Below are positions 55,840 to 64,000 of a DNA stretch of 64,000 nt, in pieces. The notes beneath the pieces are model-generated. The model had not been told where the DNA came from. It saw only the letters and a program-made list of their open reading frames with translations, and did no database searches. The position numbers and the translations under genes are program-made. How positions within the stretch are numbered: position 1 is the stretch's first letter; each line of letters starts with the position of its first letter. Source of the stretch: Leptospira kanakyensis (GTDB lineage: Bacteria > Spirochaetota > Leptospiria > Leptospirales > Leptospiraceae); contig NZ_RQFG01000019.1 of NCBI RefSeq assembly GCF_004769235.1, forward strand, positions 682,001-746,000. The letters run 5' to 3'.

Positions 55840-57140
55840 TGGGTTCTTGGGGAATACTCCTACTCTTACTTGCTTTAATTTTACTCAGGCAACCACTCAT
55901 CGTACTTATGGGTGCCATCACTGTGTATTGTTATTATTTTTTACCAGACCCTCCTCTTGAGTCTTTCCAAGAACTCAATAGTATCATTGGAGATTTGTTC
56001 TTTGCGGGTGATAAAGAAATCCTTCTTGCGATTCCTCTTTTTATCATCGCAGGGAATTTGATGACCCATGGAAGTATTGCACGGCGACTCATTCGGATTG
56101 CCCAAGCGATGACAGCACCCATTCCTGCCGGCCTTGCCATTGCAGGGGTATTTTCTTGTGGGATCTTTGCTGCCATTTCTGGATCTTCACCGGTGACTCT
56201 CATTGCCATTGGTGGTCTGATGTATCCTTCCCTCACCAAAGCCGGATACCCAACGCAGTTTTCCATGGGCCTTCTTGCCTCTGGGGGAACTCTTGGAATC
56301 ATCATTCCGCCGAGCATTCCTATGATTGTGTATGCAATTATGGTGGGAGTTTCTGTGACGGATCTTTTCATCGCAGGGATTGGTCCTGGAATTTTACTCA
56401 TGTCTCTTCTTATGATTTATTCTGTATTTCGCGCAGGAAATATAGGACGTGGCAAATGGGACTGGGCAGAAATCCGTACCGCTTGGAAAGAAGGTGTTCT
56501 TGCCCTTCTTATGCCAGTGGTCATTCTTGGGGGAATCTATTCTGGATTTTTTACAGCGACAGAATCGGCAGCTATTGCGGTATTTTATGCCATCTTAGTG
56601 GAAGTGTTCATTCACAAAGAACTTAGTTTCCCTAAGATCCCTAAAATCATGGCAGAAAGTGCGGAGATGCTCGGAATTCTATTCCTCATTTTGATTTTGG
56701 CTGTGAGTTTGAATAAGTTCATGATCGAAAACGAAATTCCTCAGAATCTCGTGGCGACTATGTCTGGGCAAATCTCAAGCCCTGTGACCTTCCTCATCGG
56801 TGTGAACATTCTGTTACTCATCGTGGGAATGTTTATGGATATTATGAGTGCCATTCTCGTTCTTGCACCGTTACTGGCACCAATGGCAGTCAACTATGGA
56901 ATCAATCCGGTTCACTTCGGAATCATTATGATTGTGAACTTGGAAATTGGTTACTTAACACCACCAGTGGGTGTGAACTTATTTGTGGCTTCTGGAATCT
57001 TCAAACAACCGTTAGGTAAAGTCATCCAATCGGTAGCTCCTATTGTGGGGTTATTTCTCATTGGCCTTATCCTGATCAGTTGGATTCCTGAGATCTCTCT
57101 TGGCCTTGTGGGCGGGGAAGCAGCAGCACCAACACCGTAA
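55839..57140 (+). CDS. dctM: TRAP transporter large membrane subunit (DctM type)
   Basis: A 433-residue integral membrane protein with about twelve helices in the DctM pattern. Landmarks are PLFIIAGNLMTHG (about 65-77), AAISGSSPVTLIAIG, LLASGGTLGIIIPPSIPMIVYA and the late LEIGYLTPPVGVNLFVASG. It is the sodium-coupled translocation subunit. It ends the TatT/DctP/DctQ/DctM operon and is followed by a strong terminator. Confidence 0.93.
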   Translation: MGSWGILLLLLALILLRQPLIVLMGAITVYCYYFLPDPPLESFQELNSIIGDLFFAGDKEILLAIPLFIIAGNLMTHGSIARRLIRIAQAMTAPIPAGLAIAGVFSCGIFAAISGSSPVTLIAIGGLMYPSLTKAGYPTQFSMGLLASGGTLGIIIPPSIPMIVYAIMVGVSVTDLFIAGIGPGILLMSLLMIYSVFRAGNIGRGKWDWAEIRTAWKEGVLALLMPVVILGGIYSGFFTATESAAIAVFYAILVEVFIHKELSFPKIPKIMAESAEMLGILFLILILAVSLNKFMIENEIPQNLVATMSGQISSPVTFLIGVNILLLIVGMFMDIMSAILVLAPLLAPMAVNYGINPVHFGIIMIVNLEIGYLTPPVGVNLFVASGIFKQPLGKVIQSVAPIVGLFLIGLILISWIPEISLGLVGGEAAAPTP

Positions 57141-57149
57141 CAAAAACAG

Positions 57150-57180
57150 AAAAAGCCGGGAACTAAGCCCGGCTTTTTTA
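57150..57180. terminator. Bidirectional Rho-independent terminator
   Basis: GCCGGG and CCCGGC arms with a 7-nt loop, with AAAAA before and TTTTTT after. It ends dctM on the plus strand and the J-domain gene on the minus strand, whose stop is at 57182. Confidence 0.92.
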
Positions 57181-57181
57181 T

Positions 57182-57703
57182 TTAACGCAACCAAACGCGG
57201 AGTCGTTCCAAAGAATCTTTGGCATCGTTTGCCCAAAGACTTGTGGAATGGTTTTTTAAAATCTCCACATAGACAGAAAGAACAGGTTCCAAATCTTTTC
57301 TGAGTTGGATCAATTCCTTATTTAAGTTTTCCGAAAGTTCTATGGGATGAAGATTTCGTTTTTCATAATATCGTAAGATCGCCTCAGTTTCCTTTTCCTT
57401 AGCCATTTTGTATTCATGGAAAACTGGATCTTTGGATGGTTTGGAAGTTTGTATTTTTGGATCAGAAGCCTCCCCACTTCCGAAGGAAAAAGTTTCCTCT
57501 TCGGGATGGATGAGAAGATGATCCTTTAAGGATTCATAATGTTTGTTTAGTTCCACAAACATCACATCGCTAGTAAACTCACCCGAATCAGGGTGATATT
57601 TTTTGGCTAGTTTATGATAAGATTCTTTGAGTTCAGATTCGGTAAACCCTGGGCCAAGGCCTAAAAAGTGAAGGGAATCATTTAACAGTAATTTTTTGTC
57701 CAT
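57182..57703 (-). CDS. J-domain protein in the fliS cluster
   Basis: A 173-residue protein with an N-terminal J-domain (about 5-62). The HPD motif is in KLAKKYHPDSGEFTSD and ESYHKLAKKY is the preceding helix. No zinc finger or DnaJ C-terminal substrate domain is present. The C-terminal part is helical (MAKEKETEAILRYYEKRN...). It should stimulate a DnaK-type Hsp70. Its start overlaps the 3' end of the upstream gene by 22 nt, so it belongs to the fliS operon and may have a role there. Confidence 0.88.
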   Translation of the reverse strand: MDKKLLLNDSLHFLGLGPGFTESELKESYHKLAKKYHPDSGEFTSDVMFVELNKHYESLKDHLLIHPEEETFSFGSGEASDPKIQTSKPSKDPVFHEYKMAKEKETEAILRYYEKRNLHPIELSENLNKELIQLRKDLEPVLSVYVEILKNHSTSLWANDAKDSLERLRVWLR

Positions 57704-58095
57704 GAGAGGCCAGAAGATTGCACCAAATGCGATTTCAATCTACGTTTGATACTGAATTCCCAATATTCTTTTTTACTCTCATTCATTTCGAAAACAAGTA
57801 ATTCTTGTACCTTCTCTTGCAGATTTCTTGCTTCATCCAAACGTTGGAATACAGTTTCAGAAATGGCAATTTCTTCTTCCGTATGAATTTCTTTATCCCC
57901 TTTTTCCCAAAGTTCCCGGTCAACAGCTTCCAATTTCCGAACAATGATTTCATTTTTAAATTCAATTTTTACAGCCGAATCTGCATCACGATAAGACAGA
58001 AGTTCTTCTTCTCGTTTCAGATTGGTGATGAGTGAATCTAAATATTGGATCTTTTTTTCCAGAAGTTGTTTGAATGAGTGTTTGGAAGAAATCAT
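57682..58095 (-). CDS. Coiled-coil protein, candidate flagellar chaperone
   Basis: A 137-residue, almost wholly helical protein without signal peptide, rich in Glu and Lys (KIQYLDSLITNLKREEELL, HTEEEIAISETVFQRLDEA). The position directly after fliS suggests an FlgN-, FliT- or FliJ-type export chaperone, but the sequence match is only general and this is inference. It overlaps the following J-domain gene. Confidence 0.55.
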   Translation of the reverse strand: MISSKHSFKQLLEKKIQYLDSLITNLKREEELLSYRDADSAVKIEFKNEIIVRKLEAVDRELWEKGDKEIHTEEEIAISETVFQRLDEARNLQEKVQELLVFEMNESKKEYWEFSIKRRLKSHLVQSSGLSWTKNYC

Positions 58096-58106
58096 AACTT
58101 TTTAGA

Positions 58107-58553
58107 TTAACCGGTGATGGAAATTCCTGTAGGTCGTGTGCCAGGTGCTGCACTAGGATTCGGAGTGTCCTTTTTCTCTAACTCTTCCCAAGAGATTTTT
58201 AACTCGATCAGGATTTTGATACACTCTTCGATGATGGCTTTGTCCTTACGCATATTGGCTTCGAGCAAACGTTTTTTCAAATAAACATATAAGGACAGTA
58301 GATTGTTTGCGACTTCTTTCCCCTCTTCCATATTGAGAGAAAGTAAGAGTTCTGTGATGATGTCTTGGGTTTTGATGATATTGTTGTTCACAACATCGTA
58401 TTTTCGAGGAGTCATATTGTCTTTTGCCACACCTAGGAATCGGATGGCTCCGTCAAAGAGCATCACAATCAGTTTGATTTGGCTAACGGTAGATATCTCA
58501 TTGGCTTTGTATTCATTGTAAGCAGAGGCACCAGTTTTTCTCGCAAGCGACAT
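58107..58553 (-). CDS. fliS: Flagellar export chaperone FliS
   Basis: A 148-residue protein from the ATG at 58553, which is preceded by AGGAG at a 6-nt spacing; an upstream in-frame ATG at 58583 lacks such a site. It has ASAYNEYKANEISTVSQIKLIVMLFDGAIRFL, the FliS N-terminal pattern, followed by helices that bind flagellin. FliS keeps flagellin unfolded until export. The tail is rich in Pro and Gly (NPSAAPGTRPTG). It heads a three-gene minus-strand cluster with a coiled-coil protein and a J-domain protein. Confidence 0.92.
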   Translation of the reverse strand: MSLARKTGASAYNEYKANEISTVSQIKLIVMLFDGAIRFLGVAKDNMTPRKYDVVNNNIIKTQDIITELLLSLNMEEGKEVANNLLSLYVYLKKRLLEANMRKDKAIIEECIKILIELKISWEELEKKDTPNPSAAPGTRPTGISITG

Positions 58554-58630
58554 TTTTTTCTCCTGAGTATTCCCATCGACCAAAAAGGATACTTGCTTAA
58601 TGACCCAAGTGAATATTCTTAGAATATCAC

Positions 58631-59245
58631 ATGGGAAAAATAAAACGTGTAGTTTTTTTGGCCTCGGGAAGAGGGTCCAATTTTACCGCTTCCGTCGAGT
58701 ACATTCGTAAAAAAAAGCTAAAGTCCGACCTGGTGGCCCTTGTGACAGACAACCCGGAAGCAAAAGCCCTAGGCATCGCCAAATCCTTTGGAATCCCCAC
58801 AAAGGTCATTCCCTATGTTACCTATCCCCAAAAGATCGATTACCATAAGGACTTACTAGCGGAAGTGGAAACTCTCGACCCAGATCTGATTGTGGCCTGC
58901 GGATATATGCGAATTCTGAAACCAGAATTTGTTCGCAGGTTCAGAAATAGGATCATCAATGTCCATCCAAGTCTTCTCCCCGCCTTTCCTGGCCTCGATT
59001 CCCAAAAACAAGCATTGGATTATGGGGTCAAGGTTGCAGGTTGTACGGTTCACTTTGTGGAAGAAGGTGTGGATACAGGTCCCATCATTTTGCAAAAAGC
59101 GATTGCCATTGCCCCCGAATGGACTGAAAAAGAACTATCCCTTGCAATCCTTGCGGAAGAACATAAAATCCTTCCGCTCGCTATACAACTGTTTTGTGAA
59201 GATAAATTAAAAATCAAAGAACGAAAGGTAGAAATCCTAAAATGA
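58631..59245 (+). CDS. purN: Phosphoribosylglycinamide formyltransferase
   Basis: A 204-residue enzyme of purine synthesis (GAR to formyl-GAR with 10-formyl-THF). It has the substrate-binding loop [20 protein letters not shown] (catalytic Asn and His) and [17 protein letters not shown] (catalytic Asp). It is of usual length and overlaps purH by 4 nt, so the two act in one operon. Confidence 0.96.
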   Translation: MGKIKRVVFLASGRGSNFTASVEYIRKKKLKSDLVALVTDNPEAKALGIAKSFGIPTKVIPYVTYPQKIDYHKDLLAEVETLDPDLIVACGYMRILKPEFVRRFRNRIINVHPSLLPAFPGLDSQKQALDYGVKVAGCTVHFVEEGVDTGPIILQKAIAIAPEWTEKELSLAILAEEHKILPLAIQLFCEDKLKIKERKVEILK

Positions 59246-60783
59246 TCGAAATCAAACGAGCACTCGTATCCGTATCCGACAAAGCCGGAATTACGGAGAT
59301 ATGTTCCTTCCTCGCCAAAAACGGAGTGGAAATTCTTTCCACAGGTGGAACTTATGATGCCCTCTCCAAAGCAGGAATTCCTGTCAAAAAAGTAGATGAG
59401 TTTACTGGTTTTCCAGAAATCCTACATGGCCGTGTGAAAACCCTCCATCCGAAAATTCATGGTGGCCTTCTTGGTGACACAACAAACCCAGACCATGTGA
59501 AACAGATGGAAAGTAATGGAATTGTTCCCATCACTCTTGTAATTGTGAACCTTTACCCATTTGTCAAAACAGTTATGAAACCAGATGTAACCCTTGAAGA
59601 TGCGATCGAAAACATCGATATCGGTGGGCCGTCTATGCTTCGTTCGGCGGCAAAAAACCATAAAAATGTAGTGGTTCTTACTGACCCCAAAGACTACGAA
59701 TCTTTCCAATCCGAGTTTACGGCAAACAAAGGAAAAGTATCAAGAGAGACCGCATTTCAGTACGCGGCCAAAGTATTTTCAGAAACTGCTTCTTACGACT
59801 CAGCCATCTCCACTTTCTTTAACAAAAAGTTGGATATCAAATACCCTGATAAAATCACTTTTGCCTTTAACAAAAAACAAAAACTTAGGTATGGTGAAAA
59901 CCCACACCAAGACGCTGCGTTTTATGAACCGCTTTTTATCAAATCACAGTTTGAAGCCTTACAAGGAAAAGAACTCTCCTTCAACAATATGTTGGATTTT
60001 GATGCAGCCTTCCATGTAGCGAGCCTACTTCCCAAAAATGCGGTTTCGATCGTAAAACACTTAAACCCATGTGGGATTGCATTTGGGGAAAACGTCCTCG
60101 AATCCTTTGAACTAGCAAGAAAAACAGATCCAATTTCTGCTTTTGGTGGAATCATTGGAATCCATGGCCGAGTGGAAAAAGATGCGGCAGAGGAAATCAC
60201 AAAGAACTTTGTGGAAGGTGTGATTGCTGAAAGTTTTTCAGAGGAAGCCTTGGAAATTTTCGGGAAAAAACCTAACATTCGTTTGATCCCTATTGCAAAA
60301 TTTGACGAAGCTTTGGATGAACTCGATTTACGTTCTCTCCATCACGGACTTCTCATCCAAAATCGTGACTATGATCTCATCACAAAAGACAAACTGAAAA
60401 TTGTTTCGAAAAAACAACCTACTGCAGATGACTTGGAAGGATTGATGTTTGCTTGGAACTGTGTGAAGTTTATCAAATCCAACGCCATTGTTTATACAGA
60501 CCAAAACTCAACACTGGGAATTGGTGCGGGTCAAATGTCTCGTGTGGATTCTGTGGAACTCGGTGCGATGAAAGCTCAAAAAGTAGGACTTTCTGTTGTC
60601 GGATCTTATGTGGGTAGTGATGCCTTCTTTCCTTTCCGTGATGGAATTGATGCCATCGCCAAAGTGGGGGCAAAAGCCATCATCCAACCAGGTGGATCCA
60701 TCCGTGATGAAGAAGTCATCCAAGCAGCTGATGAACATGGACTGATTATGGTTTTCACTGGAATGAGGCATTTCCGCCACTAA
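59242..60783 (+). CDS. purH: Bifunctional AICAR formyltransferase/IMP cyclohydrolase
   Basis: A 513-residue enzyme for the last two steps to IMP. The N-terminal IMP cyclohydrolase domain (about 1-195) starts [13 protein letters not shown] and has STGGTYDAL and [14 protein letters not shown]. The C-terminal AICAR transformylase domain (about 200-513) has [29 protein letters not shown] and the closing [19 protein letters not shown]. It ends in TAATG overlapping the next gene. Confidence 0.97.
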   Translation: MIEIKRALVSVSDKAGITEICSFLAKNGVEILSTGGTYDALSKAGIPVKKVDEFTGFPEILHGRVKTLHPKIHGGLLGDTTNPDHVKQMESNGIVPITLVIVNLYPFVKTVMKPDVTLEDAIENIDIGGPSMLRSAAKNHKNVVVLTDPKDYESFQSEFTANKGKVSRETAFQYAAKVFSETASYDSAISTFFNKKLDIKYPDKITFAFNKKQKLRYGENPHQDAAFYEPLFIKSQFEALQGKELSFNNMLDFDAAFHVASLLPKNAVSIVKHLNPCGIAFGENVLESFELARKTDPISAFGGIIGIHGRVEKDAAEEITKNFVEGVIAESFSEEALEIFGKKPNIRLIPIAKFDEALDELDLRSLHHGLLIQNRDYDLITKDKLKIVSKKQPTADDLEGLMFAWNCVKFIKSNAIVYTDQNSTLGIGAGQMSRVDSVELGAMKAQKVGLSVVGSYVGSDAFFPFRDGIDAIAKVGAKAIIQPGGSIRDEEVIQAADEHGLIMVFTGMRHFRH

Positions 60784-61499
60784 TGGAATTTTTTCTTTTC
60801 CTCCTATTTCTCACTTTCTTTGGTTTGGTGACAGCCGTATTAGTTTATTATGTAAAGATACTATTCTTTTCAAAAAAAACTAATTACCGCAGAGAAGAAC
60901 TAACAGAGATTCGCGGGGACGTATTCCGCATTTGTTTGGACGTTTTGGAATCGGGAGGAAATTTAGTTTATGGGGTCGGGGCATTTTTCGGTAGTGCCCT
61001 CCTCGTTTGGCTTTGGTCCCTTCTTGGATCCGTCCTTGGAGAAAAGGGCCCTGGGCCTTTCGAACATATCTTCCATATGCCGATTTTCTTTTTGGCTCTT
61101 TTCTTTTCCTTTCCTTTTTTAAAAGAGGCTTATCGTGGTGAAAAATACCTCGCACTCGCCAAACCAACACTCTCCGGTCTTGCCTTAGGAAATTTATCTG
61201 CGGGTGCAGTCCACTACGGCCTCGACCGAGACCTTTTCTTTTTATTTTATTTGTTACTTCTCCTTTTACAAATTCCGGTTCTCGTTTTCCTTTGGAACCG
61301 GGAACCCATCTACGGGATGAGTTTTGAAGAGAATGATTCTTCCTATTCCTATGAATCCGAGGATGATTGGGGTGCACCTTCCGCGGCTTCGGGCTCAGTA
61401 CAGGAGAATGGTTGGGAAGAGGAAGACGAAGGGCCATTCACGGAAGAAACCGATGAGTTTGGTTTGGGGGACGACCCTTTCCGAGATGATTTTAAGTAA
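60783..61499 (+). CDS. Hypothetical membrane protein with acidic tail
   Basis: A 238-residue protein with about four hydrophobic segments (near 4-26, 62-84, 99-116 and 155-177). A very acidic cytoplasmic-type tail follows (about 185-238: ESEDDWGAPSAASGS..., EEEDEGPFTEETDEFG). The start overlaps the purH stop, so it is in the purN-purH transcript. No family is recognised. Confidence 0.75.
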   Translation: MEFFLFLLFLTFFGLVTAVLVYYVKILFFSKKTNYRREELTEIRGDVFRICLDVLESGGNLVYGVGAFFGSALLVWLWSLLGSVLGEKGPGPFEHIFHMPIFFLALFFSFPFLKEAYRGEKYLALAKPTLSGLALGNLSAGAVHYGLDRDLFFLFYLLLLLLQIPVLVFLWNREPIYGMSFEENDSSYSYESEDDWGAPSAASGSVQENGWEEEDEGPFTEETDEFGLGDDPFRDDFK

Positions 61500-61542
61500 G
61501 AAACAGGTTCTCTTTTTCGAAACTTTGTCCGATAGAAATCAT

Positions 61543-62214
61543 ATGAAGAAATATCTGATTTTCCTTCTTTTCCTACTCCCTGGACTTCTTAGCGCCCAAA
61601 CAGAAATGCCCAATAGTTTGGATGGATTTGCAGAAGCTTCTTGGGGGATGACCTTTGAATCCATCCGTGAAAAATTTTTGTCTATGGCTACCAATCCGGA
61701 ATCAAAGGAAAAGATTGAACTCTTAAATGAAAAAAAAGAGGAAAGCCTTCTCATCAAACGGAATGGAATCTTCTACCTTTACCGTTTTTATAAAACACCG
61801 GAATTACTCAAAGAAGTGCGCCCGAAACGAGAAGGCGCTACCGAATCTGATCCATCCATTGATGGACAAACAGAATTTCGTGAAAATGGAATCCTATTCT
61901 CCGTTGGAGTGACTTTCAATCTTGTCCCTTCTGAAAAAATTAAAGAGAAAATGGAAAAGAAATACGGGAAACCCAGAAAGGAAGCCATTGGCGACGATAA
62001 GGTTTCCGGGGCTGCCATTTGGGAACTTGTAGAAAGACGAGAGAACCCTCCTCGCGGTGGATTTGCCGTCGTTTGGAGAGAAGGATACAAAAAAGCTCCT
62101 TACACACGTCGGATTGATTACTTTTCCGCCAACTTAAAAGAGGTGATCGCTAAGGATTATGTCGATTTCTTCAGCGTTCAAGAAACAAAAACCTTGCGGG
62201 ATTTAATCCCGTAG
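61543..62214 (+). CDS. Hypothetical secreted protein
   Basis: A 223-residue protein begun at the ATG at 61543. A longer frame from 61324 lies within the previous gene and lacks a signal peptide. It has signal peptide [19 protein letters not shown] and then one domain with [46 protein letters not shown], a pattern seen in secreted proteins of spirochaetes but without known role. Confidence 0.75.
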   Translation: MKKYLIFLLFLLPGLLSAQTEMPNSLDGFAEASWGMTFESIREKFLSMATNPESKEKIELLNEKKEESLLIKRNGIFYLYRFYKTPELLKEVRPKREGATESDPSIDGQTEFRENGILFSVGVTFNLVPSEKIKEKMEKKYGKPRKEAIGDDKVSGAAIWELVERRENPPRGGFAVVWREGYKKAPYTRRIDYFSANLKEVIAKDYVDFFSVQETKTLRDLIP

Positions 62215-62264
62215 TTACCCTGTCTCGTGAGGCTTGGCAATCCAAGCCATCCATACGAGGCAAA

Positions 62265-62909
62265 ATGAATTTATTTTTAGACACAGCCAACATTGACGAA
62301 ATCAAAAAAGTCCATGAACTTGGCCTCCTAGACGGGATCACCACAAACCCATCCATCATCGCAAAATCCGGCCGTAAGTTCACGGAAGTCATCAAAGAAA
62401 TTTGTAGTTTTGTTAAAGGACCTGTGAGTGCAGAAGTTCTTGCAACTGATGCTCCCACAATGATCAAAGAAGGTTTAGAACTTTCTAAAATTGCAGAAAA
62501 CGTTGTGGTCAAAGTTCCCCTCATTCCAGAAGGAATCAAAGCCGTAAATGCATTTGCTGAAAAAGGAATTAGAACCAACGTAACTCTTTGTTTCACTGCC
62601 AACCAAGCTCTACTTGCTGCCAAAGCGGGTGCTAGTTTTATCTCTCCTTTTGTGGGACGTTTGGATGATATTGGTTACGATGGATTGGAACTCATTTCTG
62701 AAATCCGAGACATTTATGACAACTATGGAATTGAAACACAAATCCTTGCAGCATCGGTTCGTCACCCTATCCACTTCAAAGAAGTAGCCCTTCGCGGAGC
62801 AGATTGTGTGACCCTTCCTTACTCTGTATTTGAAATGCTTTTCAAACACCCACTCACTGACAGTGGACTTGCGAAATTCGTAGAAGATTCTAAAAAACTA
62901 AACTGGTAA
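62265..62909 (+). CDS. fsa: Small transaldolase/fructose-6-phosphate aldolase
   Basis: A 214-residue enzyme of the small (FSA/TalC) subfamily. It has [28 protein letters not shown] and the Schiff-base lysine in [12 protein letters not shown] (about 85), then [30 protein letters not shown] and [11 protein letters not shown]. It transfers or releases dihydroxyacetone units in the pentose phosphate pathway; which of the two activities it has is not visible. The stop is close to a hairpin shared with the convergent HPP gene. Confidence 0.93.
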   Translation: MNLFLDTANIDEIKKVHELGLLDGITTNPSIIAKSGRKFTEVIKEICSFVKGPVSAEVLATDAPTMIKEGLELSKIAENVVVKVPLIPEGIKAVNAFAEKGIRTNVTLCFTANQALLAAKAGASFISPFVGRLDDIGYDGLELISEIRDIYDNYGIETQILAASVRHPIHFKEVALRGADCVTLPYSVFEMLFKHPLTDSGLAKFVEDSKKLNW

Positions 62910-62913
62910 AAAA

Positions 62914-63387
62914 TTACAACCACACCACCGGATACTTTCGGTGGTGCACCAAATTATTCACTACGAGCGCATTCACAAGTAAAATCATTACCCCGATAAA
63001 TACGGGAAAAATAATAAAGTCAACTCCCACTCCTCCAAGAACTCCAATCATAGCCGTCGCCCCACCTGGTGGGTGTAAGGTGTGAGACATATACATCACA
63101 AAAATTGAAAGCCCCACTGAAAATCCTATGGTAAAAAAATTGGTTCCGAGAGTGGCCACAAGGATGACCGCAATGGTGGCAGAGATCAAATGACCGCCAA
63201 TTAAATTTCTAGGTTGGGAAAGCGGTGCATCCGGTACAGCGAAAAGTAACACAGCCGTAGCTCCAAAAGAACCAATCAGAAGAGAATGCCCAGACAAGTT
63301 CGTAATGGCTAAAATTGACCAGATGGCCACACTGCTACTAATCAAACTCCAAATCGCAAATCGAAGGGATCTTTTGGGACGACTCAC
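62914..63387 (-). CDS. HPP family membrane protein
   Basis: A 157-residue integral membrane protein with about four helices and the family signature LFAVPDAPLSQPRNLIGGHLISA and HTLHPPGGATAMI. It is short compared with HPP proteins that also have CBS domains; only the membrane part is present. Some members move nitrite or nitrate across membranes, but the substrate here is open. It begins 40 nt after the gene at 63428. Confidence 0.88.
   Translation of the reverse strand: MSRPKRSLRFAIWSLISSSVAIWSILAITNLSGHSLLIGSFGATAVLLFAVPDAPLSQPRNLIGGHLISATIAVILVATLGTNFFTIGFSVGLSIFVMYMSHTLHPPGGATAMIGVLGGVGVDFIIFPVFIGVMILLVNALVVNNLVHHRKYPVVWL
62923..62946 (-). terminator. Hairpin overlapping the 3' end of the HPP gene
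   Basis: CACCACCG and CGGTGGTG give a perfect 8-bp stem with an 8-nt loop, within the last codons of the HPP gene. A T-rich stretch follows shortly after on the minus strand. It would end the HPP transcript while lying inside coding sequence. Confidence 0.45.
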
Positions 63388-63427
63388 TCGAAGAGGAGCT
63401 TTGATTTTATAAGGAATGTTCCTAAAT

Positions 63428-64000
63428 CTATTTTTCAGCGTAATTTACCCAAATATCTTTCATTTGGTCAATAAAACAATATGCCGATTGATGAGAGGCA
63501 TCATTAAATAAATCACAAGTTCCTGGTTTGTTCCAATTGAGTGTATAAGCACCGTAAGAAGTGGAAAGAGATTCAATTGGCTCCCACCAAACTTCTTTTA
63601 TATGAAACTTTTCAAAATACTGATAATAATCACCATATACTTTTGGCCAAAGAACCAAAGTTTTGATTTTGTTTTTACGAGTGAGCTCTAAAAATGCTTC
63701 CACATAAGGTTTTTGAGACTCTCCCAAAGTGTAACTACTCATATACAGACTTCCAATCCTAAGTGTATCTTTTTTGATTTTTTCTACTGGATTGGACTGC
63801 ACTCCATACATCAAATATTCACCTTTGGTATAGTTGATGAGTTGGAATTCTTGGTTATGAGAAGATTTATATTCTTTTAGTTTCCCCCTTTTGAGGCGTG
63901 AACTAAAGAGAGAAAGATTGAGTTCTACACTACGAATGGTAAAAACTTTATCTAAGATGTAAGTCCATTTTTCTTTTAAAGGAATGTCTTTCCAAACGAT
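63428..64000 (-). CDS. SGNH-like/DUF1574-type protein (3' part, runs off the window)
   Basis: The reading frame stays open from the window's right edge (64000) to the stop at 63428, giving at least 190 residues of C-terminus. An apparent internal start at 63814 is a TTG, so the true start lies beyond the window. Visible parts are IVWKDIPLKEKW..., LYMSSYTLGESQKPYVEAFLELTRKNKIKTLVLWPKVYGDYY, and FNDASHQS near the end, where the Asp-x-x-His spacing fits the last catalytic residues of SGNH hydrolases (DUF1574-type envelope proteins of Leptospira). Function is not assigned. Confidence 0.55.
   Translation of the reverse strand: MVWKDIPLKEKWTYILDKVFTIRSVELNLSLFSSRLKRGKLKEYKSSHNQEFQLINYTKGEYLMYGVQSNPVEKIKKDTLRIGSLYMSSYTLGESQKPYVEAFLELTRKNKIKTLVLWPKVYGDYYQYFEKFHIKEVWWEPIESLSTSYGAYTLNWNKPGTCDLFNDASHQSAYCFIDQMKDIWVNYAEK

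Noticed and set aside
60880..61437. A 185-codon open frame on the minus strand
   Set aside because: It is antisense to the hypothetical membrane protein gene with overlapping start to purH; it is Arg/Pro-rich and has no start signal.
1..64000. tRNA, rRNA, riboswitch, CRISPR or insertion sequence
   Set aside because: No clover-leaf, rRNA segment, regular spaced repeats or transposase was seen on either strand; I cannot exclude small RNAs without a covariance search.

Overview
The window reads as chromosomal DNA of a Leptospira species, most likely of the saprophytic clade. This is an inference from low GC, many lipoproteins with loose spirochaete-type lipoboxes, a flagellar fliS cluster, a treponeme-type TatT plus TRAP transporter operon, class III cyclases and large PAS kinases. 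No rRNA, tRNA or CRISPR array was seen, and no transposase gene was recognised.

Positions 1-10303 are an accessory locus on the minus strand. A 2429-residue SpvB/RHS polymorphic-toxin-like protein (3014-10303) is followed downstream by a decayed array of about nine related small lipoprotein genes. Between them lie at least two remnants of the 3' end of the RHS gene (857-949 and 1471-1515), a truncated lipoprotein start (1508-1591), and a roughly 500-bp segmental duplication (7-518 and 2160-2688) whose copies carry different indels. The pattern resembles orphan RHS tip plus downstream gene cassettes and is the most unusual part of the window. A divergent three-gene operon (10371-13228: beta-barrel-like protein, kelch-like lipoprotein, membrane-anchored helical protein) sits next to it.

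Positions 13458-28000 hold signalling and envelope genes: a PAS protein with an H-box but no ATPase domain, a CHASE2 adenylate/guanylate cyclase coupled to an M48 protease, a large lipoprotein followed by a FadL-type porin, an operon of patatin, NlpC/P60 and cyclic-nucleotide-binding patatin, ruvA, and a membrane TPR protein with a degenerate Mrr-like domain.

Positions 28000-43337 carry a compact ABC transporter pair, a ROK kinase, a HIT protein, a YbhN-type membrane protein, a VOC protein, a YkvA-type protein, a large repeat lipoprotein probably ending in a seven-bladed propeller, an RND transporter, a dCache chemoreceptor and a DcaP-like porin.

Positions 43348-64000 hold a sensor operon (kinase, c-type-haem DUF3365-like lipoprotein, hybrid kinase), argC, a nucleosidase-like gene, a GST, a dGTPase-like protein, DedA, the TatT/DctP/DctQ/DctM TRAP operon, a fliS cluster with a J-domain gene, purN-purH, two hypothetical genes, a small transaldolase, an HPP membrane protein, and the 3' part of an SGNH-like gene that runs off the right edge.
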